Source: a virus
Direction: 5' to 3' (one strand)
IMG/VR virus record: IMGVR_UViG_3300017917_002394
Span: 1-29,016 of that record
Length of the DNA stretch: 29,016 nucleotides
How positions within the stretch are numbered: the stretch's first letter is position 1; every line of letters starts with the position of its first letter. Below the pieces are notes generated by a model that was not told where the DNA came from, searched no databases, and was given only the letters and a program-made list of their open reading frames with translations. This document shows positions 1-6,373 of the stretch, one piece after another. A program made the translations under genes and the position numbers.

Positions 1-4
1 AATT

Positions 5-442
5 ATGCGTGAAGAACTTGATAATGCTCTATGTGTAAAGTATCCTAAAATCTTTGCACAACGAAACCTACCTATGAATGAAACCGCTATGTGTTGGGGT
101 TTCTGTTGTGGTGATGGTTGGTATGATATTCTCGATTCTTTGTGTAATCAGATTCAACACCATATTGACTGGAAACAGGAACAAAAAGAGAAATACAATC
201 GTGGTGAAGGTTGTGCTCAAGTAGTAGCGGTGCAGGTCAAAGAGAAATTTGGAGGCCTGCGCTTCTACTATGATGGTGGTGATGATGTGATTGATGGCAT
301 GGTTCGCATGGCCGAATCTTGGGCATCCAGAACTTGTGAAACCTGTGGTGATAAAGGTGAACACCGAGTGATTGGTGGATGGCATTATGTTGCATGTGAC
401 AAACATGCTCGAAAGGAAAATGATGACGATTTATCTGAATGA
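5..442 (+). CDS. Conserved phage protein with C-terminal zinc-binding cluster
   Basis: A 145-residue protein of unknown function. The N-terminal half has a Cys-rich segment (C30, C34, C35) followed by a GDGW motif and a short helix ending in LC. The middle has a V-K-E-K-F-G-G-L-R-F-Y-Y segment. The C-terminus has C111-x2-C114 and C131-x2-H134, which should form a small zinc finger. This order of motifs is one I recognise from conserved hypothetical proteins of many tailed phages, but no activity is known to me. The start at base 5 is the first ATG in the window in this frame; an upstream start outside the window cannot be excluded. The 3' end overlaps the next gene by 23 bases, so the two are probably translated together. 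Confidence 0.75.
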   Translation: MREELDNALCVKYPKIFAQRNLPMNETAMCWGFCCGDGWYDILDSLCNQIQHHIDWKQEQKEKYNRGEGCAQVVAVQVKEKFGGLRFYYDGGDDVIDGMVRMAESWASRTCETCGDKGEHRVIGGWHYVACDKHARKENDDDLSE

Positions 443-860
443 TGACCGAGATTATTCTGAAGTAATTGAAGGTTGGGTGCGTGAGTTTATTTGCACCATG
501 GATGATGGTCGTTTAGAACCGGGTGATGCATCTGGTGATGCACCATTTGGCGTGAAAATCATCTTTGATGGTTATGGTTACGATGAAGAAACCGATGAAG
601 AAAATGCAAACGAAAACATGATGAGTTTTGCGGTGTTCATTCACAAGAATTCATTGGATGAAGAATTTCCTCCACACGAATTGACACCATGGGCATTGAT
701 TCATCGACCAAAAGAAGAAGTTTGTATTTGGGTATGGTATGATGTTGAGAATGATGAAGTTGATATCATACCCTTTGAAGATAACAATTCTACCGAACTT
801 GACCATGAGTTTGTTACCGAATTGATTTTCGAAATCGACAAAAGAGACCGAGGCGAATAA
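420..860 (+). CDS. Acidic hypothetical protein
   Basis: About 146 residues, strongly acidic (many D/E), with no membrane segment and no recognised motif. The frame is open from 372, but the ATG at 420 is preferred because an AAAGGA ribosome binding site lies just upstream; a second ATG follows at 423. The gene overlaps the end of the preceding zinc-cluster gene by 23 bases. Its own stop codon lies inside the stem of a terminator hairpin, so it ends this transcription unit. Acidic small phage proteins sometimes mimic DNA or bind host enzymes, but nothing here shows that. Confidence 0.65.
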   Translation: MMTIYLNDDRDYSEVIEGWVREFICTMDDGRLEPGDASGDAPFGVKIIFDGYGYDEETDEENANENMMSFAVFIHKNSLDEEFPPHELTPWALIHRPKEEVCIWVWYDVENDEVDIIPFEDNNSTELDHEFVTELIFEIDKRDRGE

Positions 861-880
861 TGGATATTTGCCTCATTTTT
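850..880 (+). terminator. Rho-independent terminator before rnh
   Basis: GAGGCGAATA (850-859) pairs with TATTTGCCTC (865-874) over 10 bp with one G-U pair and a 5-base loop, followed by ATTTTT. The stem contains the stop codon of the upstream gene. It separates the first two genes from the RNase H unit. Confidence 0.7.
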
Positions 881-909
881 ATCGCTACTTGAACTATAAT
901 AGATATATT

Positions 910-1758
910 ATGATAATTTTCGACTTCAATCAAGTAGCAATCTCAAATCTGATGGAACAAATCGGTAGTTCAAAGACTGCCGTAGATGAATCGTTGGTTC
1001 GCCATATGATTCTAAACACCATCAGAACATATGTAAAGAAATTCAAAGAATCTCATGGACCTGAAGTTGTCATTGCTTGTGACAATAAAAACTACTGGCG
1101 CCGTGAAATCTTTCCACATTACAAGGCAGGTCGTAAGAAAGCTCGTGAAGCATCTGGTCACGATTGGTCGACTATCTTTGATTGCCTCAATAAAATTCGT
1201 GATGAATTGCGTGACTATTCTCCATACAAGGTAATTTCAGTTGATACTTGTGAAGCGGATGATATCATTGCAACCTTGGTTCAAAAACATTCTTCAACAC
1301 AAAAGATAATGATTTTGTCCTCTGACAAAGACTTTGCACAATTGCAGAAGTTTCCAAATGTTGAACAATTTTCACCTATTCTAAAGAAGTTCATTAAAGA
1401 ACCTCTGCCTGCCGCACAATTGAAACAAATGATTATTCGTGGTGACAAAGGTGACGGCATTCCAAATATTCTTTCAATGGATGATGTGTTTGTTACTGGT
1501 GGTCGCCAGAAACCAATCACAGAAGCAAAGATTATTAATTGGATGAATCAAGAAGCAAAAGAATTTTGTAACGAAGAAATGTTGCGTAATTATTCTCGCA
1601 ACGAAACTCTAATTGATTTGACGAAGATTCCACAAAGATTGGTGGATGAAATACTACATACATATGAGAACGCAAAAGGCCATTCAAAACAACAGTTTAT
1701 GAATTACATGATTGCGAACCGTCTCAAAAACCTAATTGAAGTGATTGATGAATTCTAA
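910..1758 (+). CDS. rnh: RNase H / 5'-3' FEN-like exonuclease
   Basis: A 282-residue homologue of T4 RNase H (305 residues), a flap-endonuclease family enzyme that removes RNA primers and adjacent DNA from lagging-strand fragments. Metal-binding acidic residues of the family are visible: D5 in the N-terminal FDFN strand, D58 in ACDNKNYW before the basic helical arch (YKAGRKKAR), the E115-A-D117-D118 cluster, D139 and D141 in SSDKDF, and the helix-hairpin-helix start G-D-K-G-D-G-I-P-N (178-186). The frame is open from 868, but the ATG at 910 matches the family N-terminus. There is no Shine-Dalgarno sequence, and a TATAAT lies at 895-900, so the mRNA leader may be only a few bases. In T4 rnh is adjacent to dsbA; here it is about 12 kb away from dsbA. 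Confidence 0.93.
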   Translation: MIIFDFNQVAISNLMEQIGSSKTAVDESLVRHMILNTIRTYVKKFKESHGPEVVIACDNKNYWRREIFPHYKAGRKKAREASGHDWSTIFDCLNKIRDELRDYSPYKVISVDTCEADDIIATLVQKHSSTQKIMILSSDKDFAQLQKFPNVEQFSPILKKFIKEPLPAAQLKQMIIRGDKGDGIPNILSMDDVFVTGGRQKPITEAKIINWMNQEAKEFCNEEMLRNYSRNETLIDLTKIPQRLVDEILHTYENAKGHSKQQFMNYMIANRLKNLIEVIDEF

Positions 1759-2183
1759 TGATTGAAGCTAGACTATTTTCAGAAATTTTCGAAGAATTTG
1801 AACGGGCTGAATCCAGAGCCGATAAGATTGCAGTTCTACGAAAATATTGGCACCCAAAACTGCAAGAGTTTTTGGAATACGCCTTTAATCCCAATATCCA
1901 TTTCGATGTGATACCTCCAAAAACTTGGAGACCTGCCATTGAACCGCCTGGTTTGAATGTCACATATCTTGATTTGGAAATCCCAAAACTATATCGGTTC
2001 ATCAAAGACCATCCACATCGGTCTGGTAACTTAGAACCAGAAAAACAAACAAAACTTTTAAAAGTTGTTTTAGAATCTTTACACCCATCTGAATCAGAAT
2101 TGTTATTGAAACTGATTAAGAAAAATTTGGGTGTTAAAGGACTTACAGTTAAAATTGTTCAAGATGCAATGTCTGGGAAGTAA
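1758..2183 (+). CDS. DUF6433-like conserved T4-like phage protein
   Basis: A 141-residue soluble, largely helical protein. Its layout (N-terminal helix, a N-P-N-I-x-F segment near residue 49, a central P-P-G-L-N-V-T segment, and a C-terminal helix with LHPSE and GVKGLTVKIVQDA) matches from memory a small family found beside rnh or structural genes in marine T4-like phages (DUF6433). The C-terminal part resembles the N-terminal accessory region of some phage DNA ligases, which is a weak hint only. The start overlaps the rnh stop by one base (TAATG), so the gene is co-translated with rnh. Function is unknown. Confidence 0.7.
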   Translation: MIEARLFSEIFEEFERAESRADKIAVLRKYWHPKLQEFLEYAFNPNIHFDVIPPKTWRPAIEPPGLNVTYLDLEIPKLYRFIKDHPHRSGNLEPEKQTKLLKVVLESLHPSESELLLKLIKKNLGVKGLTVKIVQDAMSGK

Positions 2184-2185
2184 TT

Positions 2186-2950
2186 ATGAAAGTTGCGGTT
2201 GTTACGCCAACAATTGGTAGTATTCACCTGTCTCAATGTGTGGAATCCGTTGATTCTCAAACTTATGAAGATTTAACGCACTACATTTTTATTGATGGTG
2301 AAAAAGAGCATGGTAATAAAGTGTGGCATCAACTTGAAGGTGCCACTAAAGTTAAAACTGTTCGACTAGAAGAAAATGTTGGCAAAGGATGGTATGGTCA
2401 CCGTGTTTATGCGGCCTGTTCATTCTTGGTCAATGCCGATATCATCTGTTACTTGGATGAAGATAATTGGTTTGACGCTTGCCATGTGACAAAGTTGGTT
2501 AACAAAATTCAAGAAGGAAATGATTGGGCTTTTTCTTTAAGGAAAATTTATGATAAAGAAGGAAATTATCTTTGCGAGGACAATTGTGAATCGCTTGGAA
2601 AATGGCCTGTTTATTTTAATGATGAAGTGTTCCATGTGGACACCTCATCTTTTGCCGTTAAGCGTGATGTTGCAGTCCGTATAGGACAATCATGGTACGG
2701 TCAATGGGGTGCCGATAGACAATTCTTTCATAATATTCGACACCATTTTCCCAAATATGATTGCACTGGTGCTCACACCATGTGTTATCGTTTGGATGGT
2801 AACGAAAACTCTGTCAATAAAGATTTCTTTACTGAAGGTAATGAAATGCAAAGACAGAAATATAATGGTGAATTTCCATGGAACTCTACGAAGAAACATG
2901 TCCAGATACTCGAACCGATTATGATTGGGCCGGGGATTCAGTTAGTATGA
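2186..2950 (+). CDS. Family 2 (GT-A) glycosyltransferase
   Basis: A 254-residue protein with the GT-A fold of family 2 glycosyltransferases, which move a sugar from a nucleotide-sugar donor to an acceptor. The N-terminus (VAVVTPTIGS) is the first Rossmann-like strand, Q25-T-Y is the usual SQTY motif, and D91-E-D93 in CYLDEDNW is the DxD metal/nucleotide site. W98-F-x9-H and the later D-R-Q-F-F segment fit the acceptor side. No membrane segment is present, so it probably acts in the cytosol. Its stop overlaps the epimerase start by four bases. Likely targets are virion proteins, phage DNA bases or host surface sugars; the sequence does not decide between them. Confidence 0.88.
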   Translation: MKVAVVTPTIGSIHLSQCVESVDSQTYEDLTHYIFIDGEKEHGNKVWHQLEGATKVKTVRLEENVGKGWYGHRVYAACSFLVNADIICYLDEDNWFDACHVTKLVNKIQEGNDWAFSLRKIYDKEGNYLCEDNCESLGKWPVYFNDEVFHVDTSSFAVKRDVAVRIGQSWYGQWGADRQFFHNIRHHFPKYDCTGAHTMCYRLDGNENSVNKDFFTEGNEMQRQKYNGEFPWNSTKKHVQILEPIMIGPGIQLV

Positions 2951-3891
2951 AAACAGCATTGATTACAGGTGTCTCAGGATACCTTGGTTCGCATTTGGCG
3001 AAAGCACTAAAACAATCTGGTTGGAAAGTTGTTGGTGTGGATATTCAACATACCACAAATCAATATGTCGACCTTTTTCATCCATGCAATGTAAATGATG
3101 CAGAATCACTACATCTTCTTTTTGATAGAGTGAATATTGATGTGGTGTTTCATTTGGCAGGAAGAATTGAGGTTGGTGAATCAGTAAAATATCCAACAGT
3201 CTTTTGGCATAACAACACCGCAGGAACAAACACACTATTGGATGTGATGACCTATTGGGGTGTAAGAAACATTGTATATTCTTCAACGGCAGGTGTTTAC
3301 AGTTCTAAAGCCGAAGCATTGAAAGAAACCGATGAAGTGAATCCGATGAACAACCCATACGCAGGAAGTAAGTATGCTGCGGAGTTGGCAATTCGTCAAT
3401 CTGGTATCAATCATATCATCTTTAGATATTTTAATCTCGCAGGTGCTGACCCTGAGAACGAAATGGGTGAGTGCCATGAACCAGAGACACATCTGATTCC
3501 ACGAATTCTCCAAAATCTAAATAATTTCACTATTTACGGGAATGACTACGATACTCCTGATGGTACTTGTGTGAGAGATTATGTTCATGTCAGCGATATT
3601 GCTGATGCACATGTTCTTGCTGCTAAGTATTTGACAGAGGGTGGTGATTCTCAGATTCTTAATTTAGGAACGGGCAGAGGTTATTCGGTACAAGATATTG
3701 TTAACCTGGTTAAGAAAATAACCGGGGAAGAAGTTAAATATCGGTATGAGTCCAGACGGGCAGGTGACCCTCCGTTTCTGTTTGCCGATGTTTCTTTAGC
3801 CGAAAAAGTATTGACTTACCGACCGAAACATGATATAGTCTCCATTATTCAGACCGCATATAATTGGCAAACAAGAAATGACAATCCCTAA
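2947..3891 (+). CDS. galE: UDP-glucose 4-epimerase-like NAD-dependent sugar epimerase
   Basis: A 314-residue extended short-chain dehydrogenase/reductase. The NAD-binding motif TGVSGYLGSH is at residues 7-16, the S-S-T strand at 112-114 and the catalytic Y138-x3-K142. The segment around GTCVRDYVHVSDIADAH is typical of GalE (UDP-glucose/UDP-galactose interconversion). The frame extends upstream to 2878, but the ATG at 2947 gives the family N-terminus and makes a four-base overlap (ATGA) with the glycosyltransferase stop. The pair probably supplies and then transfers a hexose in one pathway. The exact substrate (Glc/Gal, GlcNAc/GalNAc or an acid sugar) cannot be told from sequence alone. Confidence 0.88.
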   Translation: MKTALITGVSGYLGSHLAKALKQSGWKVVGVDIQHTTNQYVDLFHPCNVNDAESLHLLFDRVNIDVVFHLAGRIEVGESVKYPTVFWHNNTAGTNTLLDVMTYWGVRNIVYSSTAGVYSSKAEALKETDEVNPMNNPYAGSKYAAELAIRQSGINHIIFRYFNLAGADPENEMGECHEPETHLIPRILQNLNNFTIYGNDYDTPDGTCVRDYVHVSDIADAHVLAAKYLTEGGDSQILNLGTGRGYSVQDIVNLVKKITGEEVKYRYESRRAGDPPFLFADVSLAEKVLTYRPKHDIVSIIQTAYNWQTRNDNP

Positions 3892-4447
3892 AATCCATGA
3901 CATGGCGCTTGGCGCCGATGACCTCATTGGTCTTGGTTTACTCAAAAGTCACATCCATGTTCTGCATGGCGATATCGATGAAGATAATATCGCTGATGCA
4001 ATCAAGTGGGTTATCTTTGAGAACACCGATGACCGAGAAAAAGTCCTAACTCTTTATATCAATTCAACAGGCGGAAGTCTGTGTGATGCATTTGCATTGA
4101 TTGATATTATGCGTAACTCAAAACATCCTATTCAAACCATTGGCATGGGTAGTGTTATGTCGGCAGCATTTATGATTTTTGTTGCTGGCACAAAAGGCCA
4201 TAGGTATCTCGCAAAGAACACCAGTATTCTTTGTCACCAATTTTCAGAAAACACCGAAGGTAAGTATCACGACCTTAAAGCTTCTTTGAAAGAAAGTGAG
4301 AACATGAATTCTCGTATGGTTGAACTTATCAAAGAATGTACCGATTTATCCACTAGAGTTATTAAGACCAAGCTTCTGCCGCCAAGTGATGTTTGGTTGA
4401 CTGTGGATGAAGCACTAGAACTTGGCATTGCAGACCATATCCTTTGA
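3878..4447 (+). CDS. clpP: ClpP-like ATP-dependent protease subunit (S14 serine peptidase)
   Basis: A 189-residue homologue of the Clp protease core subunit. Aligned with bacterial ClpP by eye, YINSTGGS (60-67) is the substrate-binding strand, S95 in GSVMSAA is the nucleophile, H120 in ILCHQ the base, and D171 in PPSDVWLTVDEAL the third triad residue, so it should be active. The C-terminal L-G-I-A-D-H-I-L matches the ClpP G-L-I-D-x-I-L region. ClpP forms a double-heptamer barrel fed by ClpX or ClpA unfoldases; no unfoldase is in the window, so it would use a host one. It overlaps the epimerase end by 14 bases. An alternative start is the ATG at 3902. A head-maturation role is possible, but T4-like phages normally use a different protease (gp21) for that. 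Confidence 0.85.
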   Translation: MTIPKIHDMALGADDLIGLGLLKSHIHVLHGDIDEDNIADAIKWVIFENTDDREKVLTLYINSTGGSLCDAFALIDIMRNSKHPIQTIGMGSVMSAAFMIFVAGTKGHRYLAKNTSILCHQFSENTEGKYHDLKASLKESENMNSRMVELIKECTDLSTRVIKTKLLPPSDVWLTVDEALELGIADHIL

Positions 4448-4468
4448 GGAGGTTCACTAAAAACCAAA

Positions 4469-4621
4469 ATGTTAGGTGGAAAAAAAGTTTATAAAACTGT
4501 CAGGACGAAGTATAAAAAACAAGAAGATGAAAATCCTTATCCCAAAAACAAAAAGAAGCACCATGACAAGTCAACATATCGAATGTTGAAGCAACAACAG
4601 AAAGAAGATTATGTCGTATAG
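4469..4621 (+). CDS. Small, very basic protein
   Basis: A 50-residue protein, about 30% Lys, with K-K and H-H clusters and no hydrophobic segment. It follows the clpP stop by 22 bases with an AGGAGG-like sequence at 4447-4452, though spacing to the ATG is long. The 3' end overlaps the next mini-gene by 11 bases. The composition suggests nucleic acid or ribosome binding. Function is unknown, and its reality rests on the compact overlap and open frame. Confidence 0.5.
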   Translation: MLGGKKVYKTVRTKYKKQEDENPYPKNKKKHHDKSTYRMLKQQQKEDYVV

Positions 4622-4778
4622 AGACCTATTACTCAAACAAATCGGTGAACTGGAAAGAAAAATCGCTGAAGCACAAGGCGACAAATTGCAATTGGAAAAA
4701 GAATTGCAAAAATTGAAAGTTGCGGAGTTTGAGGAAGATATGCGAGAATCAAGCGACCAGCGCCTACTCAAAGGTTAG
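4611..4778 (+). CDS. Small coiled-coil protein
   Basis: A 55-residue protein almost entirely predicted as one amphipathic helix: leucine and isoleucine recur at heptad spacing through residues 5-40 (LLLKQIGELERKI then LQLEKELQKLKV), rich in E and K, so a dimeric coiled coil is likely. It overlaps the preceding mini-gene by 11 bases and has GAAAGAAG upstream as a ribosome binding site. It is the last gene before an inverted repeat and an early promoter. Function is unknown. Confidence 0.6.
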   Translation: MSYRDLLLKQIGELERKIAEAQGDKLQLEKELQKLKVAEFEEDMRESSDQRLLKG

Positions 4779-4791
4779 TGAACACTAACAT

Positions 4792-4813
4792 GGTGTTGTA
4801 AAAAAACAACACC
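4792..4813 (+). repeat. Inverted repeat with A-rich loop upstream of early promoter
   Basis: GGTGTTGT (4792-4799) and ACAACACC (4806-4813) form an 8 bp perfect stem around a six-A loop. It ends five bases before the -35 box at 4819. A 19-base core, TGTTGTAAAAAAACAACAC, recurs at 5240-5258. No U-tract follows, so it is not a standard terminator; it may be an operator or an attenuating hairpin. Confidence 0.6.
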
Positions 4814-4818
4814 AGCAC

Positions 4819-4847
4819 TTGACAATTCCATCCTTCCGTGATAGGAT
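4819..4847 (+). promoter_or_regulatory. Sigma70-type early promoter with near-leaderless start
   Basis: TTGACA at 4819-4824, a 17-base spacer, then TAGGAT at 4842-4847. Transcription should begin around 4853-4855, that is, at or next to the ATG at 4854. The sequence AGGATGGA covering the -10 box could act as a ribosome binding site only on transcripts that start further upstream. Confidence 0.75.
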
Positions 4848-4853
4848 GGAACA

Positions 4854-5273
4854 ATGATGAAAATTGTCAAAGAAATCACGGTATGGAACGGTATTGAATA
4901 CCGACCTCCGAACCACACTTATCTCCTAAATTCAAAAAATCAAATTGTCGCTTTTGCAAAATGGCACAGCGATGAAATTGATGAATTAAAATCCAGAATT
5001 GTCCTTGATAAACGATACCGCAAATTCGTTGAGGACAATCATTCTGGTTTATCTAAACTAATCCCAAAATACAGTTCCGAAAATATACCCGAAGAAAAAC
5101 AGGAAGAATTTAAACCTGTTTATGAAAGAACCTTCAAGGTAAAATCTAAAGGAAAAGAATACATTGTCGGCTTTGCAAATAACCAATTAACCTGTTCCTG
5201 CATCGGATTTGGTTATCGTAGGAAGTGCAAACATGCTGATGTTGTAAAAAAACAACACTTTCCGAGCGTGTAG
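4854..5273 (+). CDS. SWIM-type zinc finger protein
   Basis: A 139-residue protein ending in a SWIM motif: C114-x-C116-x8-C125-x-H127, set in LTCSCIGFGYRRKCKH. SWIM domains bind zinc and mediate DNA or protein contacts, known from SWI2/SNF2 ATPases, MuDR transposases and stand-alone phage and bacterial proteins. The N-terminal part (residues 1-60) has a W-N-G-I-E-Y-R-P-P segment and no recognised fold; residues 90-112 form two beta strands (TFKVKSKGKEYIVGF) usual just before SWIM. It is the first and only gene of its unit, right behind a strong promoter, so early expression is likely. The start could be either of two adjacent ATGs (4854, 4857). Confidence 0.8.
   Translation: MMKIVKEITVWNGIEYRPPNHTYLLNSKNQIVAFAKWHSDEIDELKSRIVLDKRYRKFVEDNHSGLSKLIPKYSSENIPEEKQEEFKPVYERTFKVKSKGKEYIVGFANNQLTCSCIGFGYRRKCKHADVVKKQHFPSV
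5240..5258 (+). repeat. Second copy of TGTTGT/ACAACA inverted repeat
   Basis: TGTTGT (5240-5245) and ACAACA (5252-5257) around a six-A loop; together with the following C it is identical over 19 bases to the copy at 4794-4812. This copy lies inside the last codons of the SWIM gene, 27 bases before the next -35 box. Confidence 0.6.
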
Positions 5274-5284
5274 GCATCTGCTGG

Positions 5285-5313
5285 TTGACAATTCGGCAGA
5301 TATGGTATACAAT
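5285..5313 (+). promoter_or_regulatory. Sigma70-type early promoter
   Basis: TTGACA at 5285-5290, 17 bases, TACAAT at 5308-5313. It is embedded in GCTGGTTGACAATTCGGCAG (5280-5299), which recurs exactly at 6308-6327 around another promoter. Predicted start is near 5320, before the GAGAAAGG ribosome binding site of the gene at 5344. Confidence 0.85.
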
Positions 5314-5343
5314 GATTCCATAATGATTGAGAAAGGTTACAAA

Positions 5344-5574
5344 ATGACTGATTTTGAAAAGAATTGCTACGGTATGACCGAGTCCCAAATTCGTGAGCAA
5401 TATCTGAATTCGCTTACGGTTCGGTTGTCTGGTGTTGAAATGCTTGTTGCTGGCATTTTGTCTGATTGTCAGGAAATGTTGGAAATGGGATATGACAAAG
5501 ATTCTATCCGCAAGCAATTGAACATTGCCAAATTTTGTTTGTTTGAAACTCAAGAAGCAAAGGAAACGGTATGA
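5344..5574 (+). CDS. Small hypothetical protein
   Basis: A 76-residue, mostly helical, soluble protein of unknown function. The frame is open from 5302, but the promoter -10 box is at 5308-5313, so the ATG at 5344 behind GAGAAAGG is the usable start. The central part (LTVRLSGVEMLVAGILSDCQ) is a moderately hydrophobic amphipathic helix. The stop overlaps the next start as ATGA. It is the first gene of a unit running through four small genes to 6249. Confidence 0.65.
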   Translation: MTDFEKNCYGMTESQIREQYLNSLTVRLSGVEMLVAGILSDCQEMLEMGYDKDSIRKQLNIAKFCLFETQEAKETV

Positions 5575-5756
5575 GCAAGATGAATGATTTTGTGGTGACC
5601 TCTGTGGTCAATAATTTGATTAATATGTCCGATTCGGACTTGCAGAAGGTTGCGATTCTGTTGGCGAATTTTCCCAACGGCGAAAAGTTGGCAGACCTGA
5701 TTGGTTTTGCCCTGTTTGATAAAAGTGTGGTTGCTGATGAAGTGGAGGTTGTATGA
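5571..5756 (+). CDS. Small hypothetical protein
   Basis: A 61-residue acidic protein. Residues 3-34 look like two helices (VVTSVVNNLIN, then DLQKVAILLANF), followed by NGEKLADLIGFAL and an acidic tail ending EVEVV. No known domain is seen. It overlaps the genes on both sides by four bases (ATGA), showing co-translation. Confidence 0.6.
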   Translation: MSKMNDFVVTSVVNNLINMSDSDLQKVAILLANFPNGEKLADLIGFALFDKSVVADEVEVV

Positions 5757-5914
5757 TTAGAACGATTCTAGGTTTCTTTTTAGTATTTGGTGCCGTTGGC
5801 GGTATGGATGCCCAACCTCTTGCTTCTAATGCCGTATTTGCCTCACAAATTATTATGGCAGTGATAGGATTGGCACTAATGTATTTTGGCACCAAAAAAC
5901 TTTCGCAAGAATGA
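5753..5914 (+). CDS. Small membrane protein with two hydrophobic segments
   Basis: A 53-residue protein. Residues 4-18 (TILGFFLVFGAVGG) and 29-46 (FASQIIMAVIGLALMYFG) are hydrophobic, separated by a short loop with MDAQPL; the C-terminus is K-K. It should span the inner membrane twice in a hairpin. A similar small protein starting M-I-R-T-I-L-G-F is, as I recall, common in T4-like phages of aquatic bacteria, with no known role; holin-like function is possible but unsupported, since the lysis genes are elsewhere. It overlaps both neighbours by four bases. Confidence 0.7.
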   Translation: MIRTILGFFLVFGAVGGMDAQPLASNAVFASQIIMAVIGLALMYFGTKKLSQE

Positions 5915-6249
5915 TTATCTATACCCATCAAAAATCCAAGAAGCGCAAACCAAATGCGAAACAGCGTGAGCTTGCTCGTGATTGGGAAGAATTGCTCAAA
6001 AAGTATGAGACTAAAAAACCTCTCAAAGTGAGTGCTTCTACAAAATCGTATGTATCGCCAAAACCATTTATTCGGGAAACACCAAAGTATCCTAGTTTGA
6101 ATAGTCCTGGTGGTTCTTGCACAAAACCAATTCATGGTAAAGTCTATACAGGCACCGCCATGAAAGGTATTGGTACTTTGCACAAATCTAATGCCGTGCC
6201 TATTTTCACGGATGAAGAAGCCAAAGACCAAGCGGCCATGCGTAGATAA
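5911..6249 (+). CDS. Conserved phage hypothetical protein
   Basis: A 112-residue protein. The N-terminal 35 residues are very basic (KSKKRKPNAKQR) and end in a helix (LARDWEELLKKYE). The middle is proline- and serine-rich and probably extended. The last 40 residues carry a segment I recognise from many phage hypotheticals: Y-T-G-T-A-M-K-G-I-G-T-L-H-K-S-N-A-V-P-I-F, ending in M-R-R. No function is known to me. It overlaps the membrane protein gene by four bases and ends its transcription unit. Confidence 0.7.
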   Translation: MIIYTHQKSKKRKPNAKQRELARDWEELLKKYETKKPLKVSASTKSYVSPKPFIRETPKYPSLNSPGGSCTKPIHGKVYTGTAMKGIGTLHKSNAVPIFTDEEAKDQAAMRR

Positions 6250-6277
6250 AAGTATTACAAATCAATAGGTTAGCAGA

Positions 6278-6295
6278 TGTTGTTTTTTCGCAACA
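6278..6295 (+). repeat. TGTTG/CAACA inverted repeat upstream of early promoter
   Basis: TGTTG (6278-6282) and CAACA (6291-6295) around TTTTTTCG. It is related to the inverted repeats at 4792 and 5240 and again lies just upstream of a promoter (18 bases to the -35 box). The stem is only 5 bp and the T-run is in the loop, so termination is doubtful. Confidence 0.45.
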
Positions 6296-6312
6296 AATCG
6301 TTCCTAGGCTGG

Positions 6313-6341
6313 TTGACAATTCGGCAGTTTGCTGATATAAT
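6313..6341 (+). promoter_or_regulatory. Consensus sigma70 early promoter
   Basis: TTGACA at 6313-6318, 17 bases, TATAAT at 6336-6341: a perfect match to the bacterial consensus in both boxes and spacing. It shares 20 identical bases with the promoter at 5285. Predicted start is near 6348; the GAGAAAGG ribosome binding site and the ATG at 6374 follow. Confidence 0.92.
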
Positions 6342-6373
6342 AGTCCTATGATGATGAGAAAGGCAGTTATATT

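Noticed and set aside
3878-4447. ClpP-like protein as the prohead protease
   Set aside because: T4-like phages use a gp21-type protease of a different family within the head gene cluster; no head scaffold or portal genes are near. The role cannot be fully excluded.
4792-4813. Inverted repeat as a rho-independent terminator
   Set aside because: The 8 bp stem is not followed by a U-run on either strand; the A-run is in the loop. Kept as a repeat of unknown role.
5620-6231. 203-codon open frame on the - strand
   Set aside because: It is opposite three overlapping + strand genes that have starts, ribosome binding sites and known motifs; composition is that of an antisense frame.
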